This document shows, piece after piece, positions 1-11,539 of a stretch of DNA of 64,000 bases. The stretch covers positions 4,154,001 through 4,218,000 of the forward strand of contig NW_023503555.1 in the NCBI RefSeq assembly GCF_014529535.1. The letters are read 5' to 3'. Position 1 is the first letter of the stretch, and each line of letters starts with the position of its first letter. Origin of the DNA: Bradysia coprophila. Lineage: Eukaryota; Arthropoda; Insecta; Diptera; Sciaridae. Made by a program: the position numbers and the translations under genes. The notes under the pieces were generated by a model, which worked only from the letters and a program-made list of their open reading frames with translations, was not told the DNA's origin and did not search any database.

Positions 1-2
1 CC

Positions 3-128
3 GTCGCCCTGCGAAGTCCCAAGAGAGATTTGGTCCTGCACCACGAAGAAGTTGTGTTTATTAAGCTAACTGCTCATCAAAACGATGTGATCACTGAGCA
101 ACCGCATAGAACGATTCCATTGGAATAA
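3..128 (+). CDS. 3' end of an unidentified plus-strand gene
   Basis: A reading frame is open from the left edge of the window and gives about 41 residues ending in ...HRTIPLE before TAA at 126-128. The stop codon lies inside an AATAAA polyadenylation signal (124-129), which is the layout of a very compact 3' end. No family is recognisable from so short a tail. The call rests only on the open frame plus the AATAAA; a chance open frame of this length is quite possible. Confidence 0.35.
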   Translation, partial: VALRSPKRDLVLHHEEVVFIKLTAHQNDVITEQPHRTIPLE

Positions 129-428
129 AATGTAATTTATTGATTAACAAGACTTTTTCTTTTCAAAAAATAATTAATTTCCTTTAAATGTTTCAAGAAA
201 ACTCAAAAAGAAAATGCATCGAGTATGTATTCCGGGTTGTACACTTCAATTACATTATCCAATTTTATTATGATTATAACATTAATGAAGATGATGTCGT
301 CGATTCTTTTCCGAACTTTCTGTTAGAAGTAGCCGAAAGCGGGGTTGTCACTGCGGTAGGACGTTTCGTTTCGTCTATTCCTGTAGTTTGTTGGCGAGAA
401 AATTAAGAATTTGTGTTGAGGCAAAACT

Positions 429-3400
429 TTATGGGATTTTTATACCTAGTCGTTGCTTTATCGCCTCCAAGACATTGCATTTACAGACAAAGATAATGAA
501 AATGAAAACACCCTGGAAGAAGTTTAAGAAGTCCGAGACATACCACAATATAGTTCCGACCATTGCAGCAGCGTTGCTAAGATTTTCATTGACCACGTTC
601 CCCCCATAACCACAAACAATTTTAAATTCATCGTATACCTGTTTAGTGTTTAGTGCATTGATTAATCTCTTGTCCGAACAATCGAACAATCGATTATATA
701 AAACCTAGTGTCTTATTTTTGGCCAAGACATTCTTTAAATCGAATTTTCACTGTGATGCCATGCCATGCCAAACGAAGAAAAATCTCCCAGGCAAAATGG
801 CATATACCATGGCTAAAAATAGGTCACTAAGTCTTACTTATCTTTACTTTGCTTTGTCGGCCAGAAATTTCCTTTTCCCATCGGGTAATTCATTGTCATT
901 TGCGCATTGCATGCTATTGATTTCGCTCTTTATTTTGTTGCAATGAATGGCAGTAAGGATGAACAGAATGACGTTGGTAAGAATGTGTAGCGCAATTGGA
1001 AAAAAGAAAAATACGAAATAACCGCGCCAATTTTCGCCTATAATGAAAGTGTACGTTAATTTATAAGCACATTTCCCTCCTGCAACAAAATAAATGACTC
1101 ACGTGCAAACCAACACATATTTTTCGATCCCATTTGAGGGCTCCAACTGTCAGGTAGCAAATGAAAGTAATCCACGAAAATTGCAGAAAGTGTCAATATG
1201 GTTGGAAGTCCCCATCCATGTAGGGAGTATAAGAGAAACGTGCGCATTTCCTTTGTTCGTTTCATTAGGCGAATTGTACGGATTGTCCTGGGCGAGAAGT
1301 AGATTTTGAAACTTTTGTCGCAACTGATTTATTTCGGATGGACTTGGAGATTTGCTTACATCCAAATTCAACATATAAATTTGGTTAACTGAACCTATGG
1401 GTTGAGGCGCCACCGAGTAATCAACAGTTCTTTTCTTCACCTAGTGACGAAATGAGAATGTTTCGTTGCAAAACAAATTCTCTTAAAAACTCGAATTATA
1501 TAGAGAGGGTATTGTTCGCTGCCCTTTTTGACAAAAACGCTGTATGTAACTCGGTGACAAATACCTTGTTAGACACACGATCTTGGCACACGGGGCATAA
1601 ATAACTATTTCGTGCTTATTCTCCGAAATTTTGGGAGTTATCGTGGTGTCAAGAATTTGAGCAAATCACTGTAATGACTAATGAATTGATTTTCCAAAAA
1701 CAGGCCCTGGTCTGAATCAAAGACGAGGTCGAAAATAGAAAAGTATTGAACTATTCGATGCTAGCTGGTGGTAAGCGCATTTGATGTCAAAATTTAGTTC
1801 TTACCCGAACGTCCTCCACATATCAAAGCACATTATACTCTGCCAGCAAAAAGCTGCCAGAAAGGAGAAGAATATCAAATACGCTAAAAATTAAATAAAA
1901 CAAATAAAAGCGTTAGATTCAATTCAAATCGTTTCAACAAATCTTAGACAAACTTTGCAGTTCTTACCTACAAAGAAACAATGTTCCAACTTTTGGTCTG
2001 AATGAAATTGAACAATAGCCAGTGATACGTAAGCTGATAACAAACTACTTAAATGGCAAACAAGAGTTTTTCCATGTAAATTTAAAAGCTGAAAAATACA
2101 CGAAAAACAACCAGATCATCTTTTTTGAAATAGATCGTTAAGGGATCCGGAGCAGCATTACAATAGTACAAAAAGCAATTAAAAATGTTAATTCAGTCCG
2201 AACACGCACAATTTGAATGCATGTGGGAGAGGTTCAAAAAAGGTGTTTGCGTTTTAATAAATTTTGTGAGGGGGCCTCAATAGATTGAATAGAAAGGTAG
2301 GTATTTTCGTAAAGGTGTATGCGTGTCAGCCGAAGTGCATCCAAAAGAATATGAGTGTGTCTCATCCTTTTCCATTGCCTTACATGGAAATTTACCGTGC
2401 AGCGACAAAAATTAAATATACAGCGGAACTGATCGAATCCTCTCTTTCAATTCTAATTGGATCATATTTGGTGATTTGGTGATTACATGGTTTACATGTG
2501 TTAGCTGCATTCACTTAGTGACCATACACTATTATTTTAGTCATTATTTTCCACACTTCAAAATACAAACCTTTGGTAAACATGCATAACATATGAGTGT
2601 CATCGCGAGAAAAATGCATGAAATAGTCAAACCAATAGCATAATATGTGAACTTAGTAGGCTGCGGATATGGTGTGAAGCAGAGGAATGTATGTAGCTGA
2701 AAATAAGTAAAATGGAACTTTGTAATGGTCTGTTATCTTCGCTTCGATAAAACTTACAATTTTTCTTGGAAGTTTAAAATAAAAGGGGAAAAGGTGAAAA
2801 GTTGTATTTGAAAAATTAACTTCAGACAATTTTATAAAACTCGATTTGGCAACTTGCGACAAAAATTGTTCACCTGTGAAGTTATGAAGGTTTCTTTTAA
2901 AATTAGGATTGGTGATAAGATAAGCATACCTCTGTCCATCAGTGTAATCAATAAATCTGTTACTTCTATTGTTAAAATCACTACTAAACTTTGATATGAA
3001 ATCTATTACTTCAGCCGTTCTAACACACATTTTGCTATAATGACAACAATAACTAAAACTCAAACCTTATTCATATCGTTACTCTCAAGAACAGATAAAT
3101 AGGTCCCATTCCCCTCTTACTACGTTGAAAATGGAATGCTATAAGTCGGTGAAATATTTATTGACGAATTCGAGCAGATCATCGTGCTAAAACAACAACT
3201 TGAGTGAAAGCAACTACCCAATAATAGCAATTCACGAATACCTTAACTTTATTTCAATAATTTCTAAATACGACAGGTAAAAAAATCCAGTTGATCAGAC
3301 CTATCATCATCTTGGTAGTCTTATATAGATGGTATACTTACATCAACAGTTCCAATGTCTAAAAACTCCACACAGTATTCATCAAACGAAAATGGCTTCT

Positions 3401-6400
3401 CATAATTTCTAACGTGCACGGAGCCATCAACATGGCTAATGTAATGAGCGTCATCCGGATCATTGCTCAATTTGTATTTGTTGCACGTTTGAGTGTTTAT
3501 TAGCCCATAAACTGTAAAGGAATGTTTTTTGTTTATGAAAAATCGTGTAAAAATGGTGTATTGCAACCAACGCACTGCTCCTAGCATGAACATAAGAAAT
3601 ATTTGGAGGCTGATGAAGTCAGAAGTTGCGGGAAATTGTAATAAGATGTCGTACATATACATAATTCTGATGTGCTAAAATTATTTCTTGTCCTTTTCAT
3701 TCTTCAATGTAGTTCCAAATTATTAAAAATTTCGTCATTACAAGCTTCAACTTTTACAGCACCATATTTAGTATGGTCGCACACGTCATATTTTTTACTC
3801 CATTACAGATCCGATCAATGCCGGGTAAACATTGAAGAGCCCAAAAATACAAAGTGTTTCCAAACCGAGCTGACTGTTGAAATTACACAATGAAAATAAA
3901 AAGCATTTCCGTTGAAAAAATTAAGACATTTCACTAATTTCACAAAAAAATGTAATACAGCCACAAGGACGCTTTAGTACCGACTGCCAAATTTAATTTT
4001 CTGAGGCCGTTAGATAAATTACATCTTGAAAGCTGGAGTGGTTTGAAAGAACTTGAAAAAGTACACCAAAGTACACCATTAAATTCGTAAAACATTTTTT
4101 GATTAGGTCGCTTAACTAACTTTTTCAAATGTATGAAAAAACCTCCATGCAGACCCAAGTTCAGAGGGTGAGCCTAATGTCTTGGCCCAACTTTTTGTTG
4201 GGTTTATCGGTGTACTTTGGTGTACTTTTTGGAGCTCTTTCAGGATATACAAGCCGCAAAATTTTAAGTTTTGAAATGGCTTCAGAAATCGAGCGTGCGT
4301 TTTTATGATTTTTGTAACGCAAACATTACAAAATTACAAAAACGTTGCAAAATTCCACTACACCAAAAACGCGGATTCGATTTGTGAAGCCATTAGGAAA
4401 GTGACAACTTTTTAATTGGTGAACTTTGAAAGATCAACGCACATCAAGCAAAGGTGCTTCGAGTGACAGCTGCTAAATAGAGTACTATTTTATACGAAAA
4501 TTTTTTAGAGATTTTTTACAGTGACAAAGTTTGTTACACTATTCCATTTCAGTACCCTATTTAGAGTACGACTCATGCTTGAAGTGCATTGTGTACTGCT
4601 AATAATGCGATAGATGTTTATATAATCAAATGCCATCAAGACCGGACTGACTCAAAACAGCCCTTGGGGCGTTGTATAAGGAAAAGTTGGAAGAAGCCCT
4701 TCTTTGTTCTTCTCTACGAATACAAAAATCAAGCAGACCTTCGGGCCCGAATTCCCATAGGGGCTTGCCGGAACTGACTGATATCACTGCCCGAGAGTAT
4801 GTGGGTGCGTGCTTCCACAAATATGCTTCACAGATACACGAAAAACCAGCTAAATTAAATATGTGAAAGTGTAGCCTTAATGTTTTCTTTCGATCGTTCT
4901 GATACATTGATGCAAGGATAACCTTTTTGTGAATTTACAAATTTTACGGCATAAGAGAACTATTTTTGTAAGGCTACGTCTACACCTACAGTTTGAGTAT
5001 GAAATGAACCATAGAGTTGTTGCGTTCGAGGTGACATGGCAGTGCTGATGGTATTCGGTATCTAAAAATTCCACGGGCACCCGGACATGTTTTAAAATGA
5101 CAATACAACGTAGAGGTGTATAGCTCCATGATATAAACAAGCAAAACAATCAAAATCTGTCCATTCTTTCTACATGCGTTTATGTTTGGCAATGTAGAAC
5201 GTAAATTGGATTCAAATTGCCCGTTCTTATAATCCTCAATCTGTTCAAAAATCATTTTCAATTAATTTTTTTTCAAAATGATTATACGTTAAGTAGACCT
5301 TTCATGAATGGTGCACTGACTAACTCAAATTATACACTATTGAAGGCAAGATCCATCTTCAACTGCACGAAAAAATACGTGCCATTTGCATAAACGTTTA
5401 CATTAAGCTAATCTATCAATTTACACGTTAACAAAATATTCAAAGTCTTTTTGCCTCTAAAATTTCGAGTTGTCTGTTTATACACTCGGTTAGTTTACGA
5501 TTTTCTCTCTGTGAAATGTTTATATAATTCAATGCTATCATTTACGAACAGATCTGTGCGTTCCACTCAAATAATTTAGGTGGAAATTCTCTAGGAAATG
5601 ACTTCATTAGGCAATTGTAACGTTACTATGACACGACCAATTAAACCACAAAACAAATTTTAAGTAGAAAATTTACCTGTAGGTTCCACGACCAAATAGC
5701 CGCTTGATCCATTAGTCGGTGATCCGATGTCATAGAATGTCGGTTTAATATTTCTTGCATATGGGACACATTTTATAGAACCATTCAACCGCTGCATCAT
5801 CATCTCGTTACTGCAACAACGCCGTACACATGGCATTCCTGCACAAAGAACCTTTGGTCGACATGTCCGAACTATTATTCCGTTGTCACGTCTAGCCATT
5901 GTTTTATTCCATTTCGAATTAACGATCCCATCGATGCAAAACTTTTCGGATTTTAAAATCTCCGATTCGATGGCAGACAATTTTAGTCCATTTTTCATTA
6001 ACTTGGTGTTGTGGATGTCGGTTTCATATTCAACGAATATTTCGTTTGATTCACAGTTCGGTACCTTTGTTTGAAAAATACCAATGGCTTTGCTAAACAG
6101 TTTATGGAAGTCTTCGGACACATCCAGACTTTTCACACATTCGCGATTAATTATGTCGTATGAGAATCCTTTGTATGGAGAGAAAAGTTTAGTTGAAGAT
6201 AATGAAGATGTTTAATCAGTTATAGTAACTAAGTAGATAGATAAGTAAGCTAAGCGAAATTAAAACGTGATAGCCCCACTTCTAGTCACTGACTGACGAA
6301 AGAATGTACACAGGTGGCGGGACATTTCGACACCGTCAATATCGTCAGGAACGATATTATCGTTTTTTTGGACGATACTATCATCTAAAAAACGATACTA

Positions 6401-8672
6401 TCGTCTAAAAAACGATAATATCGTTTTTAGACGATAGTATCGTCCAAAAAAACGATAATATCGTTTTTTGGACGATAGTATCGTCCAAAAAAAACGATAT
6501 TATCGTCCAAAAAATTTTCATCCAGGACGATAATATCGTCTAAATTGGAAAATTCTAAAATATTGTCTGGACGATAGTATCGTTTTCTGGACGATATTAT
6601 CGTTCAGAATACGATACTATCGTTTTCTGGACGATATTACCGTTCTAGAAAATCTAATGGATATTTTCGTTTTCTGTACGATAATATCGTCCAAAACGAT
6701 AATATCGTCCTGGGCGATATTATCGTTTTCTTAAATGATAATATCGTCCAGCACGATACTATCGTTTAAAAAAACGATAATATCGCCCAGGACGATATTA
6801 TCGTTTAGTTTTGGGTGGTAATATTGTCCAGGACTTAATTTTACTCAGAGGTGCAGCAAGAACCGAATTCTCTTCCAAAATATCAAAAAACAATTGTCAG
6901 AGGAAATCACCTACACATCAGTGTTTAAAAAAGGCGTTTAGTTCGTCCCTAAATAATTCATCTTTTTACGAAATGAATACCAACTTAGATTGTACATAAA
7001 AAGCGTTTTAACACGCCGAGCGATCCGGCCCATTGCCCCGGAGCGAAGCGGAGGGCCGCAATGCGAGCCGGGCGCCGGAACGGTGTCGGAACTTAGGAGT
7101 TAATTTTTTTTTCTCGCATCGTCTCATAATTAGTCTGTGTAATTTTTCTATTATAAAATTTAAATTTACGGAACCAAATGAACCAATTTTTAATATATAT
7201 TTGCCGTCTATAAAAAGGTGTTTATCTACAAGATTTTGTGTTTCGTCTTCAACAACCATCCAGAACGATAATATCGCCCAGGTCTAGAATTTTTATTTTA
7301 AATAAATTAAAAACGATATTATCGTCCTGGACGATATTATCGTCTCAAATTAAAAAAAATTAATAAATTAAAAACGATATTATCGTCCCAAAAATTATCG
7401 ACCAGGACGGTAATATCGTCCAAAATAACGATAAATTTGTTCAGAAAAAGAAAATAACGATAATATCGTCCAGCGGATATTTTCATCCAGGACGATATTA
7501 TCGTCAAAAAAACGATATTATCGTTTTTTGAACGATAATATCGTTTTTTAGACGATAGTATCATCAAAAAAACGATAGTATCGTCCAAAAAAACGATAGT
7601 ATCGTCCAAAAAAACGATAGTATCGTCCAAAAAAACGATAGTATCGTCCAAAGAAACGATATTATCGTTTTTTTAAACGATAATATCGTCCTGAAAATAT
7701 TTTAAAATTTATAATTTTAGACGATATTATCGTCCTGGATGAAATTTTTTTAGACGATATTATCGTTTTTTAGACGTTTTTAGACGTCTAAAAAACGATA
7801 ATATCGTTCCTGACGATATTGACCGTGTAGTTATGTCGCCTCACCGGTAAGCCATGATTACCTCATACCAGATTGGTTATATATAGGACACGCATTGAAG
7901 CAGGATATTGTTGATTACTAACATAGAGATGTGCGGACCAACATATTTCAAAGCCCGGTAACATGCCGTTCAAACAATCTTTTTTTATTACTCGAATGCA
8001 TTACATTGTTTCATAATCGCCGTCCACTTGGGATGGAAATGGCCAACTTGGGTGAATTTGGCTATATTTCTTTCTCTCTCTGTTTGTCGACATATTTTGT
8101 GACAGAGAGAAAAGTATGGCCAAATTTACCCTAGTACACGTCATGTTAGTAGAATGTTCAATATAAGTTCAGTATACTGCTACAAGTGCTAAAGAGAAAT
8201 CGAAAAAATGTCTGGGAAATAAAGATCCAACTACTATGTCAATAATACCTTCCGCGCAACACTTAAACAATTTGTGAACTTCAATTTTAAACAGTTCCGA
8301 ACACGTTAGTCCGTGTAAAACACCTTGGTACATATCAATGCAACTACCACTTGAAATAGCCTCTCCGTCCACATCTATATCGAACAATAAAACATCATGG
8401 CAAGACGGTATCTGACTCTTATCTTTAATTTCTAAATTGTAACCGAAAAATGTTTGATTCACTTCACCACCCTGTCCAGTTCCACTACATTGGAAATCGT
8501 CGCTTTTCTGTCCACTCTTGTCAGTTACCACAATCAATTCGTTGCCTTGTGGACAACATTTAGTAATTTTCACATTATCTGAAAGGAACGTTACGGATTC
8601 GGAATTCTTTATCAAGCCCAACACAATGATCGTCAACACTGTTGCATTTGAACAAATTATCTGCCATTCCAT
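429..8672 (-). CDS. Methuselah-like G-protein-coupled receptor (TM6 exon not found)
   Basis: Nine exons join in phase: 8672-8249, 6168-5677, 3511-3342, 2696-2571, 2088-1968, 1883-1805, 1287-1103, 1037-848 and 576-429, giving about 644 residues. Exon 1 has a signal peptide and a Cys-rich start (KCCPQGNEL). Exon 2 has the Mth-type cysteine motif (CAGMPCVRRCC). Exon 3 ends the ectodomain (DGSVHV...EYCVEF). TM1 follows (YAIGLTISCIFLAMTLICYA), then TM2 after LHGKTLVCHL, TM3 with IMCFDMWRTF, TM4 with YSLHGWGLPTILTL, TM5 with YFVFFFFPIALHILTNVILF, and TM7 with WYVSDFLNFFQGVFIF. These are family B insect receptors at the plasma membrane, linked in Drosophila to stress and lifespan. TM6 is not seen: a weak match (FLRL...GIT) near 745-814 cannot be joined in phase. 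Introns 1 and 2 are large and repeat-rich. Family assignment is firm; the missing TM6 could mean a divergent exon, an assembly gap or a decaying gene. Confidence 0.85.
4041..4242. mobile_element. Small inverted-repeat element (MITE-like) in the receptor's second intron
   Basis: The left end (TGAAAGAACTTGAAAAAGTA then CACCAAAGTACACC) is mirrored at the right by GGTGTACTTTGGTGTACTTT followed by a TGAAAGAGCT-type complement. The element is about 200 bases with no coding capacity. It looks like a non-autonomous DNA transposon. The target duplication was not resolved. Confidence 0.55.
6313..7850. mobile_element. Element made of CGATA palindromes with inverted ends
   Basis: Two blocks (about 6335-6830 and 7262-7830) consist almost wholly of short palindromes such as ACGATATTATCGT and ACGATAGTATCGT joined by T- or A-runs. 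Between them is about 430 bases of unlike sequence, including a CpG-rich patch near 7010-7090. Both ends carry the same inverted sequence (GTCAATATCGTCAGGAACGA) and weaker similarity continues outward to a GGTGGCGGGACAT-like terminus. This suggests one inserted unit. It lies in intron 1 of the methuselah-like gene. No protein is encoded; the 104-residue open frame across it (VFLDDTI repeats) is a by-product of the repeat. Confidence 0.75.
8049..8132. repeat. 84-base hairpin
   Basis: GGGTGAATTTGGCTATATTT is mirrored by the complement AAGTATGGCCAAATTTACCC, with an ACAGAGAGAAA / TTTCTCTCTCTGT inner stem. This is a tiny MITE-like palindrome just downstream of the first coding exon of the methuselah-like gene, inside intron 1. 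Confidence 0.5.
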
Positions 8673-9231
8673 CGCAAAACTTTATGTACACAACGAACGT
8701 CGCTTTCAAATAACTTTTGTTTGTTTTACTTTTCCGTCTAACTTCACCAAGAAAAATTTACAAATTTCTTTGCTTCAAAATTGATTTTCAATCGAAAAAA
8801 TAAGAAAGGTAAGTGTTGCTTGCTGTACGTATCTAACTCAACTAACGAATTTTTGTAGGAGAGATTTTTCGCGATGTCTAGCAAATATTTATGAAAATCG
8901 CTCAAAATATTTCGGTGTTGTTAAAGGCTAGTACACAGTTCATAATGCCGTGAAAAATACATGAAATATACTTTTAAGGTGCAACAAAAAATATTTTTTA
9001 TTTAAGGCGAAAATCTATTTTCTTGCTAAATGCTTTACTTCCTGTTTTTTAGTACGTAAGATGTTGCCATGGTTGCTAGGAATCTCGCGCCGCGTCATTC
9101 ACAATAATTCACATTTTGTATAAGGAAGATGTCACTTTGTGAATTATTGTGAATGACGTGGCGCGAGATTCCTTAACACCGTTGCCATGCCCATCTGGTT
9201 TGGTAAAAGTTTACTGTAACTGAATCAGAAA
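8673..9231. other. Intergenic stretch with one palindrome (9078-9173)
   Basis: No gene is seen here. A strong hairpin at about 9078-9173 pairs AGGAATCTCGCGCC...TTCACAATAATTCACA with its complement, separated by about 20 bases, as in a very short MITE. It lies just downstream of the protease stop codon. The first half should hold the promoter of the methuselah-like gene, but I see no clear core element. Confidence 0.5.
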
Positions 9232-10076
9232 TCAAAGTATTATTCCCGTGACCAATAATATCCAAGTTCGATAAGATGCAACACTTGTGAAAATATCTGG
9301 AGAACCCTTTGCACATGGTATACCCCACGAAACAATGCCCACTTGCACAGGTCCTACTTGTGATCCAACCACCAGTGGTCCGCCCGAATCCCCTTGACAC
9401 GACCCGCGACCGACACCATCATATGTGCAAACATTTGTATCGTACACTGGATATCCTGGTAGTGCATTTTGACATTGTGCAGTAGTTATTGATTTTAGGC
9501 TAATTTGTTGCAAATCATTTGGTAGAATAGACGAAGGGTACTGAAATCAAGGTGGTTTAGTTGATTGAAATGAAATTCTAGAAATAAAGACAAGCTACTG
9601 ACGCTGGTTAGTCCCCAACCGCTCAAAGTAAGCGATGTACCTCCCAGTACAGGTAATGCAGCTAGTCCAACACTCTGGACTTTTGGACCATAACTAATTA
9701 CACCATTTATTCGGAGTACGGCAATATCATTAACATTGTTGATTGGGTTGTAACTTACATGCGACCTAATCTCAGAAACACCATACCCAATACCCCCACT
9801 ACTAAGTGAATTTGTACCCACGACCACAAAAATCGAAGATGGTCCCATACCTGACACACAGTGCGCTGCAGTCAAAATCCAATTCGGTGATATGATCGAA
9901 CCACCACAAAAGTGAGCATTATGTGCCGGATTTCGCAGTGATACCTGGTATGGGAAATCACCGTCTTGGGCTGTTGAACCACCAACGATTCTAGACTGAA
10001 CATCGATTTGTTGCGGTTTACTTTCAGACACGCCAATGGCGAACAGTAGCAGCAACGAAGCATTTGAGAAGCCCAT
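9232..10076 (-). CDS. Secreted chymotrypsin/elastase-like serine protease
   Basis: Two exons (10076-9603 and 9540-9232) joined in phase 0 give 260 residues, normal for an S1 protease. A signal peptide (MGFSNASLLLLFAIGVSES) precedes a short propeptide ending at R29, with mature IVGG at 30-33. The triad is visible: H72 (TAAHC), D117 (NDIAVL) and S210 (GDSGGP). The residue at the chymotrypsin-189 position is G204 (GRGSCQGDSGGP), where trypsins have Asp, so cleavage after Lys/Arg is not expected. A chymotrypsin- or elastase-like preference is inferred. It is probably a midgut digestive enzyme or hemolymph protease; the short propeptide without a clip domain favours digestion. Confidence 0.93.
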
Positions 10077-10122
10077 ACTGATTTTGAAGTGAAACTGTTT
10101 TGTGATAGCTTAGAAACAGACA

Positions 10123-10130
10123 TTTTTATA
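10123..10130 (-). promoter_or_regulatory. TATA box of the serine protease
   Basis: TATAAAAA on the minus strand lies about 47 bases upstream of the protease ATG, leaving room for a transcription start and a very short leader. Spacing and strength fit a highly expressed digestive-enzyme gene. Position is inferred from sequence only. Confidence 0.6.
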
Positions 10131-10440
10131 CCCAGGATGTGTAGGTGAAATTTGGTTATTTGTTTGGCTGATAAAGAAAATTATCGCAAAATCAACACGA
10201 GCACAAAATGTAACAATTGATTTAGCCTTCTCATGAATCATTTTGATCTTGAAGATTCGGATACGTTATGTCATTACTATCACTCAAATAATCCAACCAC
10301 TCTTTGTTTAGTAGAAGGCAAACATTTGCATTTATGACGTTCTTGACAAAGAGGCTAGATGCAAAAGTCTCTTAAATGACATTGAAAGACAGTTCGTGAG
10401 TTAACTTCTTTTTATTATTTCATGTTTCCTACTGTTTTCT

Positions 10441-10652
10441 AAGGCTGTGTATAATCGGAGAGGTCACGCGAACCGATGATGATGATTTTAAACATTGGAA
10501 AGTTACGCCATACCATCACGGTAACAGTTGCCGGACAACCCTAATCATGACAAAAGATGATTTTTTGCAAAAACATTCGCCATGTTATCTTCAAATGTGG
10601 TGTGTCACCCTCATATCTTCACCTGCGTGACCTCCACGAATATACGGTCTTG
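10441..10652. mobile_element. MITE, family A copy 1
   Basis: The left end AAGGCTGTGTATAATCGGAG continues AGGTCACGCG; the right end is its approximate complement (GCGTGACCTCC...GTCTT). The same ends occur at 30634-30842 and 48298-48524. This copy is the most diverged, and its target duplication is unclear. Confidence 0.6.
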
Positions 10653-10687
10653 CTATTTTTAATAAAATCTACAACAGGCTGCGATTT

Positions 10688-10873
10688 TCTAATACTCTCC
10701 TAGCAACCAAACTACAATTATTAAGGTGGTAACTACGTTTATGAATCACTGCTAGTTTGTTCGCTCGTGTTGTTGTTGTTTTTATGCCATATTAAAAATC
10801 AGCGTTTCTCAAACTTATTTTCCCCCCTAAATCGATTTTTTGAGAGAGTTTGTTTGCTAGGGAGAGTATTGGA
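10688..10873. mobile_element. MITE with CTAATACTCTCCTAGCAA ends
   Basis: CTAATACTCTCCTAGCAACC at the left is mirrored by TTGCTAGGGAGAGTATTGG at the right, about 186 bases apart. A partial relative (CTCTCTAGCAACCTAACTAC plus TTAAGGTGGTAA) occurs near 24270-24320, so this is a dispersed family. Non-coding. Confidence 0.6.
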
Positions 10874-11539
10874 TTTTCTCTTAAAATTCCAAATTGATGT
10901 AAAATACAGGGTCCGAAAAAGCCACTCTATTTGAAATGACCTACTTGTCTACATTTTAAAGTGAACTAAAAATTTGAAAATTTTTGCCACTTTAGCTCTT
11001 ATTGTGGCGGTTCAAAAAATGTTGTTTGGCAGATATTAGAGAGGCTAAATATCCGTTAAACAATCTGTTCAAGTGCTTGGTTCAGTGCTATAGTAAAACT
11101 CATTTGTAAAAATCAAAAATAAATAAATAAATTAGCAAACACCCCAAAGGCACTTCTGGAATCGCCCGAATTCGCAGTATAACCAGTGGTAAAACATGAA
11201 CCTTATTATATAGGCGATTGATAGCCTTGAGTTTTACCTATAATCGACGATGAAAATGAAAAGTCACAAACGCAGCGTTGAAACACTTGCTTTCACAGCG
11301 ATACTCACATAATCAGAGTGCGATGATTTTTTTTATTAAAGTTACTCGTTCATCTACTGATTTACTCGAAATTCATTTTGAACGACGTGAGCGAGCACAC
11401 CATACAAATTTAAGTGAACGATTGGGCGAACAAATGAACTGATAAGCGCTTCCTTACGACAGCGCATGTACTGTAAGTGAAAATCGCAATCACTCCCATA
11501 TCACAACTCTACTTAATATAGTTGCAGAGACATTATAGA
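10874..11539. other. Intergenic stretch without a recognisable gene
   Basis: AT-rich sequence between the MITE cluster and the 3' end of the EcKinase-like gene. No supported open frame, RNA gene or strong repeat was seen. Confidence 0.5.

Noticed and set aside
2653-3063. 136-residue minus-strand open frame inside a methuselah-like intron
   Set aside because: The real TM1 exon (2696-2571) overlaps its end in another frame, flanking exons join in phase without it, and its sequence shows no family feature.
4877-5261. Two overlapping minus-strand open frames of about 90 residues
   Set aside because: They lie in the intron between ectodomain exons 2 and 3, which join in phase without them; no recognisable motif.
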